Both the position numbers and the translations under genes were made by a program. From NCBI GenBank assembly GCA_002383325.1, contig DFYJ01000128.1:1-12462 (forward strand): DNA of 12,462 bases, read 5' to 3'. The DNA comes from Candidatus Aminicenantes bacterium UBA4085 (GTDB taxonomy: Bacteria; Acidobacteriota; Aminicenantia; Aminicenantales; UBA4085). Below, piece by piece: positions 7,088 through 12,462 of the stretch; position 1 is the first letter of the stretch; each line of letters opens with the position of its first letter. A model generated the notes under the pieces. The model saw nothing but the letters and a program-made list of their open reading frames with translations. It was not told the origin of the DNA and ran no database searches.

Positions 7088-7117
7088 ACTATACCCGGGG
7101 AGAGGGCCGGGCGTTAA
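7088..7117 (-). promoter_or_regulatory. Sigma-70-like promoter for the pilus/secretion operon
   Basis: On the minus strand TTAACG (7117-7112) is separated by 18 nt from TATAGT (7093-7088), which matches TATAAT at five of six positions. A start site would fall near 7081. The -35 overlaps the TAA stop of the upstream membrane-protein gene. The -35 match is only fair (four of six) and the spacer is one base over optimum. Confidence 0.5.
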
Positions 7118-7731
7118 CCCCGCCCTCCGGCGCCCTTCAGCCGCTGGGACCGCTTCTCCCGAAGGGTGAGGGCTAGAAGGGAGACCGCCACGCCCGCCGC
7201 GGCGCCCCCGAGGTCGTTGGCGAAATCGGTCATCAGGTTGCCGTAGGCGTCTTCGCGGCCGATGTCGCCCGGGCCCATCAGGAACCAGCCGTCGCCCCGG
7301 CCGCCGATCTTGTAGCCGGCGAATTCAACGAGCTCGTTGGCCAGTCCCAGGCCGAGCGTGATCAGCAGGGCCATGATCGCGGCTTCGGCTTTGCCGGCGG
7401 GATGTTTCCGCATGTAGCGGAAAGCCGCCAGCCCGAGCACGAAGGTATTCCAAGCGTGGACGTAGGTGTCGTACTCCAGCCCGATGAAGACCATCCCGTA
7501 GAGTCCGGCGACGCCGGCGCAGTGGAACATCCCGATGCTCACGATCAGTCCGTAGAGCAGCGGCGTCAGGTTCAGGGCCCGCCGCGCGAAGAAGACGGCC
7601 ACCAGCAGAAGGCCGATGACGGCGGCATCGAGAGCCCAGATCGAACGGCCGAGGAGAAAGGCCAGGAGGGCGGCAGCAGCCAGACCGGCGGCGGCCGCCG
7701 CCAGGATGATGCGGAAGGGACGGTCGGACAT
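7114..7731 (-). CDS. Polytopic membrane protein, DUF2238 (YjdF)/VanZ-like superfamily
   Basis: 205 aa with about six membrane helices (roughly 7-28, 32-50, 56-80, 90-106, 116-139 and 170-190). Conserved polar residues sit in or next to helices as in the DUF2238/VanZ-like group: YDTYVHAW (87-94) with Asp88 and His92, NELVEF (132-137), and DAYGNLMTDFANDLGG (161-176) with repeated Asp/Asn. The C-terminus is short, basic and glycine-rich, presumably cytoplasmic. Biochemical function of this family is not established. It lies 91 bp upstream of, and in the same direction as, the pilus/secretion operon, so read-through is possible, but that operon also has its own promoter. No Shine-Dalgarno is visible before the ATG at 7731, and a TAGAAT box ends 6 nt before it, which suggests a leaderless transcript. 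The family call is by pattern; a direct role in the machine is not supported. Confidence 0.78.
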   Translation of the reverse strand: MSDRPFRIILAAAAAGLAAAALLAFLLGRSIWALDAAVIGLLLVAVFFARRALNLTPLLYGLIVSIGMFHCAGVAGLYGMVFIGLEYDTYVHAWNTFVLGLAAFRYMRKHPAGKAEAAIMALLITLGLGLANELVEFAGYKIGGRGDGWFLMGPGDIGREDAYGNLMTDFANDLGGAAAGVAVSLLALTLREKRSQRLKGAGGRG

Positions 7732-7737
7732 GGCCGG

Positions 7738-7743
7738 ATTCTA
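7738..7743 (-). promoter_or_regulatory. Possible -10 box giving a leaderless transcript of the membrane-protein gene
   Basis: The minus strand reads TAGAAT (five of six to consensus), then six bases, then the ATG at 7731, so transcription would begin at or next to the start codon. No recognisable -35 is found 16-18 nt upstream, which lowers confidence. Confidence 0.28.
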
Positions 7744-7753
7744 GCATAGGGAG

Positions 7754-7772
7754 CCCCGGCCGCGCATCGGGG
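7754..7772. repeat. Inverted repeat in the divergent control region
   Basis: CCCCG (7754-7758) and CGGGG (7768-7772) flank 9 bases. The repeat sits where the -35 region of the minus-strand gene would be and just upstream of the plus-strand TTGACA. It could be an operator for the divergent pair, but short GC inverted repeats are common in this composition. Confidence 0.2.
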
Positions 7773-7785
7773 AGAACAGGCCGGG

Positions 7786-7814
7786 TTGACAGCCCCGCCC
7801 CGTGCGTGTACCTT
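7786..7814 (+). promoter_or_regulatory. Promoter of the small exported-protein gene
   Basis: A perfect TTGACA (7786-7791) is followed by 17 nt and then TACCTT (7809-7814), which keeps the three most important -10 positions (T1, A2, T6). Transcription would begin around 7820-7822, directly at the GTG (7821) or ATG (7824) of the gene. This argues against use of the upstream in-frame GTG at 7806. Confidence 0.5.
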
Positions 7815-7823
7815 GGGGGCGTG

Positions 7824-8084
7824 ATGCGGCGAAGCTCCAATCAAGGCGGCGGCCGGACCGTCCTGGTCTGGCTGGCCCTGGCCGCCCTGTCCGGCGCCGT
7901 CGCTCCGGCCGGACTGCCTCAGAACGACAACCAGATCCGGCCCCCGTCAGACTATATGAGCCAAATCCTGTCCCGCAGCACCAAAGCCATCGGCCTGCGT
8001 GAAGACATCGCCCTGCAGCGGATGATGAGTCAGACCAGCCGCGAGTGGGCCGTCCGCTCGAGCGCCCGGCATATCCTCGATTGA
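7824..8084 (+). CDS. Small exported or membrane-anchored protein, unrecognised
   Basis: 86 aa from the ATG at 7824. Alternative in-frame starts are GTG 7821 (87 aa) and GTG 7806 (92 aa, upstream of the predicted transcription start). Codon use (GCC, CTG, ATC, GTC, CGG) matches the neighbouring genes, so it looks genuinely coding. Residues 1-12 are basic and polar (MRR...GGGR), 13-27 are strongly hydrophobic (TVLVWLALAALSGAV), followed by APAG, a plausible signal-peptidase site. The mature part of about 55 aa is hydrophilic and helical-looking (SDYMSQILSRSTKAIG, REDIALQRMMSQTSREW) and ends in RHILD. No Cys and no known domain is seen. It lies directly upstream of the sensor kinase, and its TGA overlaps the kinase -35 element. 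Because the kinase has a periplasmic PDZ domain, a signalling or accessory role is conceivable, but nothing in the sequence proves it. Confidence 0.65.
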   Translation: MRRSSNQGGGRTVLVWLALAALSGAVAPAGLPQNDNQIRPPSDYMSQILSRSTKAIGLREDIALQRMMSQTSREWAVRSSARHILD

Positions 8085-8109
8085 CCCCCTGAAAAAATTT
8101 TTGTAGACT
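8081..8109 (+). promoter_or_regulatory. Promoter of the sensor kinase/response regulator operon, overlapping the upstream stop codon
   Basis: TTGACC (8081-8086, five of six) is followed by exactly 17 nt containing an A6T5 tract (8092-8102), then TAGACT (8104-8109, four of six with T1, A2 and T6 kept). The predicted start is near 8116, leaving a leader of about 19 nt before the ATG at 8135. The TGA stop of the small gene (8082-8084) lies inside the -35 hexamer. This is the only conspicuously AT-rich patch in the region. Confidence 0.6.
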
Positions 8110-8134
8110 GGATTCAAATTTTTGGATTGATCCG

Positions 8135-10984
8135 ATGAGGAAGAGGAATTACTGGCTTCTGGCCCCCGTCGTGATCCTCCTGGCCCTGGGCGGGTGGAAC
8201 ATCGCCCGCAAGATAGGCTGGCAGGAGCCGACGGATGGAGTGGTCTGGAAGCAGCGGCCGGCCGGCCTGACCGCGGTCAAGATCGATCCCAACGGCCCCG
8301 GCTACCTCTACGGCATGCTCCGCAAGGGCGACGTTCTCCTGTCGATCGACGAGAACCGCATCCGGACCAAGATCGACCTGGTCAAGAACCTCTGGATCGC
8401 CGCCCGCTCCGGCCGCAAGGTCACCTACCAGATCAGCCGGGAAGGCTACCTCCTGCCGCCGACCCTGACCCTGGCCCACAGGGGAACGCCCCTGTCCTAC
8501 TACTACCTGGCCTTGATCGGGCTGTTGACGCTGATCATCGCCCTGGTCGTCTTCTTCAACTCGGGACATCCCCTGGCCGCCACCAACATCTACTATTATC
8601 TGCTGTCCCTGCTCCTCTATATGTTCTACGTCTTCTCCGCCACGGGCGTGATGGACGGCCCGGACAGCCTCTTCTATGGACTGGACAAGTTCGCCTTCTG
8701 CGTCTTCCCGCCCCTGCTGCTCCACTTCTTCCTCATCTTCCCCCAGCGTAAGAAGGTCATCCGGGAGCGGCCCATCCTCCTGGCCCTGCTCTATCTGCCG
8801 GGCCTGGTGCTGCTGGCCGGGCGGGCCCTTTTCTTCCTGCCGATCGCCGGGGGCTTGGACGACGCCGCAATCCTGCGGCTCAATGGTCTGATGGCCAAGC
8901 TCGATCTGGCCCATTTCGCCCTCTACACCACCATCACCCTGGGCACGATCGTCCACAGTTTCCTCCGCCACCCTTCGGTCCTGATCCGCAAGCAGCTCAA
9001 ATGGCTCGTCACGGGGCTGGGCTTCGGAGTCCTGCCCTTCACCATCCTCTACATCGCCCCCTTCCTGGCCGACCAGGCCCCCTCCCAGGTGGGTGAGCTG
9101 ACCATCCTGCTGCAGACCCTCATCCCGCTGTCCTTCGCCTATTCCATCTCCCGCTACAAGCTGATGGACCTGGAAGTCATCCTGAAGAAGACCGCGACCA
9201 TGGTCTTCACCTATTTCGTCCTGGCCCTGCTCTATGTCGGGGTCAGCTCACAGACCCGCATCTTCGCCGAAAACCGGGTCAACGCCCTGAGCCTGGGCAT
9301 CGTCGCCCTCATCCTGGGGGCCACCCTGTTCGGCCCGCTGAAGAAGGTCTTCCAGTCCCTCTTCGACCGGGTCCTCTACAAACGCAGCTACGCCTTCCGC
9401 CGGACCTTGCTGTCGATCGGGCGCGAGCTGGGCCGCGAGCGCAACCTGGAGACCCTGGCCCACTCGCTTCTGGAACACATCGGCAACGCCCTGTCGCTGC
9501 GGACCGCCGCCCTGCTTGTCCCGGTCGAGCCCGGCGCGGCGGAGTTCGCCGTCCTGGGCTCGCGCGGCGGGCGGGGCGACCTGCCCTCGCGGCTGAGCCT
9601 GGACCCCGAGATCCTCGACATCCTGGTCCGGCGCGACTCGCTGTCGCTGTTCGGCATGAGCGAGCGGCCGGCGCTTCAGATCAAGATGGAGGGGGTGTCG
9701 GGCTACGGCTTCGAGCACTTCCTGGCCCTCAAGGTCGAGGGCAAGCTGGTCGGATGCCTGGCCATGGGCAAGAAGGCCGACACCAGCTTCCTGTCCTCAG
9801 AGGACTGGGAGCTTCTCTCGGCCGTCTCCTCGCCCGTGGCCCTGGCCGTGGAGAACGCCTCCCTCAACCAACAGGCCGGAGTGCGGACGGCCGAGCTGGA
9901 GCGGCTCAAGGACTACAGCGAGAACATCATCGAGAGCCTGACCGTCGGCGTGGCGGTCCTGGACACGGGCGGCCGGATCATCGGCTGGAACCGGGTCCTG
10001 GAGGGCTTCTTCGGCCGCCGCAAAGCCGAGATCCTCGGCCAGCGGCTGAGCTCCGTCCTGGACTCCGAATCCTACGCCGCCCTCTTCCCCTCCCACACCC
10101 AGGAGGCTTACAACCTCCTCAGCGAGATCCCCATCGCCCGGCCCTCGGGCGAGAAGAGGATCTTCGACGTGGCCAAGACCCCGCTGCTCGACAATAGGCT
10201 GGAGTCCTACGGCACGATCATCGTCTTCGAGGACATCACCGACAAGATCCGGCTGCAGCAGCAGCTGGTGACCTCGGAGAAGCTGGCCTCCCTGGGCCTT
10301 CTCTCGGCCGGCGTGGCTCACGAGATCAACACCCCCCTGACCGGCATCTCCTCCTACGTCCAGATGCTGCAGAAGAAGATGACCGACGACCACTTGGCCG
10401 TGGTCCTGGGCAAGATCGAGGCTCAGACCGACCGCGTCTCGAGGATCATCAAGAACCTGCTGTCCTTCGCCCGCAACCCGTCGGATCTGGCCTTCCACCG
10501 GGTCGACATCAAGGACAGCCTGCGGGAGATCCTGTCGCTGATCGAGTACAAGCTCAAGAACATGTCCATCGAGCTGGACCTGGACCTGCAGCCGATCAAG
10601 CCGGTCTGGGCCCAGGGCGAGCGGCTGCAGCAGGTCTTCATCAACATCATCCTCAACGCCCTGGACGCCATGCCCGAGGGCGGCCGCCTACGCATCGCCC
10701 TGGCCGAGACCGAGGCCGACGCCGTCATCGAGATCGCCGACAGCGGGGCCGGGATCGAGGAGCGTCACCTGGCCCGCATCTTCGACCCCTTTTTCACCAC
10801 CAAGGGCGTGGGCAAGGGCACCGGCCTGGGCCTATCGATCAGCCATGCCATCATCGCCGAGCACGACGGGCGGATCGCCGTCCGCAGCGCGCCCGGCCAG
10901 GGCACCTGCTTCACCATCACCATCCCCAAGGACCTCGACCGGCGCCGCCGGCCCAAGCCCGAGCCGCCGGGATCGGCCGTGTAA
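8135..10984 (+). CDS. PDZ-multiTM-GAF-PAS sensor histidine kinase
   Basis: 949 aa membrane sensor kinase. In order: membrane helix (6-24); extracytoplasmic PDZ domain (about 36-115, with GLTAVKIDPNGPGYLYGMLRKGD and VLLSIDENRI); a block of about eight membrane helices between 121 and 400, including the SRYKLMDLEVIL motif (339-350) and, just after the last helix, FDRVLYKRSYAF (410-421), both typical of the 7TM-type kinase sensor module; GAF domain (about 423-575); short coiled linker (575-595); PAS domain (about 592-705); HisKA with AGVAHEINTPL (725-735), phospho-acceptor His729; HATPase with N box NIILNALDAMPEGG (837-850), G1 DSGAGIEE (869-876), F box FDPFFTTK (883-890) and G2 GKGTGLGLS (893-901). 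All catalytic boxes are intact. Only a weak GGA precedes the ATG. The partner regulator follows after 4 nt. The ligand is unknown; architecture and neighbour suggest a PilS/NtrB-like role. Confidence 0.95.
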   Translation: MRKRNYWLLAPVVILLALGGWNIARKIGWQEPTDGVVWKQRPAGLTAVKIDPNGPGYLYGMLRKGDVLLSIDENRIRTKIDLVKNLWIAARSGRKVTYQISREGYLLPPTLTLAHRGTPLSYYYLALIGLLTLIIALVVFFNSGHPLAATNIYYYLLSLLLYMFYVFSATGVMDGPDSLFYGLDKFAFCVFPPLLLHFFLIFPQRKKVIRERPILLALLYLPGLVLLAGRALFFLPIAGGLDDAAILRLNGLMAKLDLAHFALYTTITLGTIVHSFLRHPSVLIRKQLKWLVTGLGFGVLPFTILYIAPFLADQAPSQVGELTILLQTLIPLSFAYSISRYKLMDLEVILKKTATMVFTYFVLALLYVGVSSQTRIFAENRVNALSLGIVALILGATLFGPLKKVFQSLFDRVLYKRSYAFRRTLLSIGRELGRERNLETLAHSLLEHIGNALSLRTAALLVPVEPGAAEFAVLGSRGGRGDLPSRLSLDPEILDILVRRDSLSLFGMSERPALQIKMEGVSGYGFEHFLALKVEGKLVGCLAMGKKADTSFLSSEDWELLSAVSSPVALAVENASLNQQAGVRTAELERLKDYSENIIESLTVGVAVLDTGGRIIGWNRVLEGFFGRRKAEILGQRLSSVLDSESYAALFPSHTQEAYNLLSEIPIARPSGEKRIFDVAKTPLLDNRLESYGTIIVFEDITDKIRLQQQLVTSEKLASLGLLSAGVAHEINTPLTGISSYVQMLQKKMTDDHLAVVLGKIEAQTDRVSRIIKNLLSFARNPSDLAFHRVDIKDSLREILSLIEYKLKNMSIELDLDLQPIKPVWAQGERLQQVFINIILNALDAMPEGGRLRIALAETEADAVIEIADSGAGIEERHLARIFDPFFTTKGVGKGTGLGLSISHAIIAEHDGRIAVRSAPGQGTCFTITIPKDLDRRRRPKPEPPGSAV

Positions 10985-10988
10985 GACC

Positions 10989-12386
10989 ATGACCCAGCCC
11001 GCCCGCATCCACGTCATCGACGACGAGCCCGTCATCCAGGACGTCCTGCAGCAGCTCCTGACCTCGGAGGGCTTCGAGGTCGAGATCTCGGCCAACGGCG
11101 AAGAAGGCCTGGCCAAGCACAGCTCGCAGGCTTTCGACCTGCTCCTGCTCGACCTGCTCATGCCGGGCATGAACGGGCTGGACGTCCTGCAAGCCGTGCG
11201 CCGGATCGACCCCCAGGCCCTGGTCGTCATCATCACCGCCAACGCCTCGGTCGAGTCGGCCATCGAGGCCATGAAGCGGGGCGCCTTCGACTATGTCCAG
11301 AAGCCGTTCAAGCACGAGGAGTTTCTGCTGACCATCGAGCGGGCCCTGGAGCACAAGCGCCTGCAGGCCGAGAACCTCCGCCTTCGGAGCGAGCTGGAGC
11401 GCAAGTTCAGCTTCGGCGCCATCCTCGGCCGGAGCAAGGTCATGGAGAGCGTCTTCGAGCTCATCCGGGCCGCCGCCCCGACCCGCTCGACCATTCTGAT
11501 CCAGGGCGAGAGCGGCACGGGCAAGGAGCTGGCCGCCCGGGCCATCCACCAGAACTCCAACCGGGCCGGCCGGTCCTTCATCACCGTCAACAGCGGCTCC
11601 CTGCCGCCCGATCTCCTGGAGAGCAACCTGTTCGGCCACGTCAAGGGGGCCTTCACCGGGGCCGTCAGCGAGAAGGAGGGCCTGTTCGAGGCGGCGGATG
11701 AGGGGACCATCTTCTTCGACGAGATCTCGTCCATCAGCCTGGAGACGCAGGCCAAGCTGTTGCGGGTCCTCCAGGAGCGGGAGTTCATGCGCTTGGGCGG
11801 GACCAAGACCATCCGGGTCGACGTCCGGATCATCGCCGCCACCAACACCGATCTGGAGGAGCTGATCCGCCAGAAGACCTTCCGCAAGGACCTCTATTAC
11901 CGGATCAACGTCATCAAGATCGACCTGCCTCCCCTGCGCGACAGGAAGGAGGATATTCCCCTCCTGGTCAAGCACTTCGTCGCCCACTTCGCCAAGGAAA
12001 ACGGCAAGGACATCGAGGGCGTCTCCGAGGACGTTTTGGAGATTTTGGAGCGGAGCTCCTGGCCGGGCAACGTCCGGGAGCTGGAGAACATGATCGAGCG
12101 GGCCGTGGTCTTCGCCAAAGCCCGGGTCATCACCCGGGAGAACCTGCCCGCCTTCCTGCTGGCGCCGGAGGGCGATGCGGCGGCCGCCGCCTCGGCCGCC
12201 GCGGCCGGACTCGAGGGGAGCCTCGACCTCAAGGAACAGACCTCGGCCTTCCAGAAGCGGCTGATCAAGGCTTCGCTGGCCCAGGCCAAGGGTGTCCAGA
12301 AGACGGCCGCGGCTCTGCTGGGGCTCAAGCCGACGACGCTCAACGAGATGATCAAGCGCCTCCGCATCGACCTGGATTCGTTCTGA
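10989..12386 (+). CDS. NtrC-type sigma-54-dependent response regulator
   Basis: 465 aa. Receiver domain (about 5-120) with Asp11/Asp12, phospho-acceptor Asp55 in LLLLDLLMPGMNG, Thr83 and Lys105. AAA+ domain (about 145-375) with Walker A GESGTGKE (173-180), sigma-54 contact loop GAFTGA (220-225), Walker B IFFDEI (241-246), and the arginine-finger region FRKDLYYRIN (298-307). An Ala-rich linker (397-406) leads to a C-terminal Fis-type helix-turn-helix (about 420-460). All motifs needed for phosphorylation, ATP hydrolysis and sigma-54 activation are present. The start at 10989 was chosen because the receiver begins at once (MTQPARIHVIDDE) and the kinase stop is 4 nt upstream. A longer in-frame start at 10845 would only add a tail antisense in character and overlapping the kinase ATPase domain. 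Cognate partner of the upstream kinase by adjacency; regulon unknown, PilR-like function is inferred. Confidence 0.96.
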   Translation: MTQPARIHVIDDEPVIQDVLQQLLTSEGFEVEISANGEEGLAKHSSQAFDLLLLDLLMPGMNGLDVLQAVRRIDPQALVVIITANASVESAIEAMKRGAFDYVQKPFKHEEFLLTIERALEHKRLQAENLRLRSELERKFSFGAILGRSKVMESVFELIRAAAPTRSTILIQGESGTGKELAARAIHQNSNRAGRSFITVNSGSLPPDLLESNLFGHVKGAFTGAVSEKEGLFEAADEGTIFFDEISSISLETQAKLLRVLQEREFMRLGGTKTIRVDVRIIAATNTDLEELIRQKTFRKDLYYRINVIKIDLPPLRDRKEDIPLLVKHFVAHFAKENGKDIEGVSEDVLEILERSSWPGNVRELENMIERAVVFAKARVITRENLPAFLLAPEGDAAAAASAAAAGLEGSLDLKEQTSAFQKRLIKASLAQAKGVQKTAAALLGLKPTTLNEMIKRLRIDLDSF

Positions 12387-12421
12387 CGATTCGTCCCCCT
12401 ATTTCCGGTTCAACGCCAGAT

Positions 12422-12443
12422 TTCGGGGTGCGCGCTTCGGGGT
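12422..12443. repeat. Short direct repeat downstream of the response regulator
   Basis: TTCGGGGT occurs at 12422-12429 and again at 12436-12443, 14 bp apart. No gene, terminator hairpin with a T run, or sigma-54 box is recognisable in the 76 bases after the regulator stop. The repeat may be chance or part of a site belonging to the next gene outside the window. Confidence 0.2.
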
Positions 12444-12462
12444 ATCGTCCCGGCGGCTTCGG

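Noticed and set aside
7744..7759. Possible sigma-54 element (GG-N10-GC) on the minus strand before the membrane-protein gene
   Set aside because: The GG and GC are spaced correctly and ATGCT resembles the -12 box, but the -24 part matches the TGGCACG consensus poorly. Such spacing occurs often by chance in GC-rich DNA.
7806..7823. GTG at 7806 as the start of the small exported gene
   Set aside because: It lies within or before the predicted -10 element TACCTT, upstream of the expected transcription start, and lacks a Shine-Dalgarno. The start at 7824 (or GTG 7821) gives a more typical leader peptide.
8091..8103. A6T5 tract as an intrinsic terminator for the small gene
   Set aside because: There is no GC-rich stem before the T run, and the tract sits as the spacer of a well-spaced promoter.
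8114..8971. 285-codon open frame on the minus strand
   Set aside because: It is antisense to the PDZ and membrane part of the kinase and is Gln/Glu/Asp/Gly-rich with no recognisable domain. It also crosses the kinase promoter.
10845..10988. Upstream extension of the response regulator to an ATG at 10845
   Set aside because: The extra 48 residues are Pro/Ser/Arg-rich and lie in another frame of the kinase ATPase domain. The receiver fold starts immediately after the ATG at 10989.
10917..11987. 356-codon open frame on the minus strand
   Set aside because: It is antisense to the response regulator, whose receiver and AAA+ motifs are intact. The composition is shadow-like.
1..12462. CRISPR array, insertion sequence, tRNA or rRNA genes
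   Set aside because: No regularly spaced repeats, transposase-like frames, terminal inverted repeats or RNA gene signatures were seen on reading both strands.

Overview
The window comes from a GC-rich bacterium with very strong G/C preference at third codon positions and tightly packed genes. The secretin, the PilMNOP-like subunits and the sigma-54 two-component pair imply a double-membraned (diderm) cell. Gene style (TPR-secretin fusion, PilMNO-like subunits joined to a GspE/GspF pair, PDZ sensor kinase) recalls Acidobacteriota / Aminicenantes or deltaproteobacterial-grade lineages. That placement is an inference, not something the sequence proves.

Left part (1-7022, all on the minus strand, read from right to left): one compact operon for a type IV pilus / type II secretion machine. 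Its order is platform protein (GspF/PilC), assembly ATPase (GspE/PilB), PilM-like, PilN, PilO, PilP/GspC-like, then an outer-membrane secretin that runs off the window edge. Adjacent genes are 1-3 nt apart or overlap by 4-17 nt, so translational coupling is expected. The ATPase drives the inner-membrane platform, PilMNO form the alignment complex, and the PilP-like protein links that complex to the secretin. No pilin, prepilin peptidase or retraction ATPase (PilT) lies in the window, so pilus and secretion functions cannot be told apart. A sigma-70-like promoter and a hairpin-rich leader precede the first gene.

Middle part (7114-8134): a small polytopic membrane protein of the DUF2238/VanZ-like kind, in the same direction as the operon. 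Divergent from it is a tiny unrecognised gene encoding an exported or membrane-anchored protein. The 90-bp gap between them holds a good plus-strand promoter and a possible minus-strand -10 box, and both genes may be translated with almost no leader.

Right part (8135-12386, plus strand): a large sensor histidine kinase (periplasmic PDZ, multi-TM region, GAF, PAS, HisKA, HATPase) followed 4 nt later by its partner, an NtrC-type sigma-54 activator (receiver, AAA+ with GAFTGA, Fis HTH). By position and type this pair resembles PilS/PilR and is a candidate regulator of the pilus/secretion genes. I did not find a convincing sigma-54 promoter in the intergenic regions here, so its targets are unknown.

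Most noteworthy: the TPR/lipobox-secretin fusion, the degenerate PilM, the PDZ-7TM-GAF-PAS kinase, and the tiny exported gene whose stop codon is embedded in the kinase promoter. I see no mobile element, CRISPR array, tRNA or rRNA.
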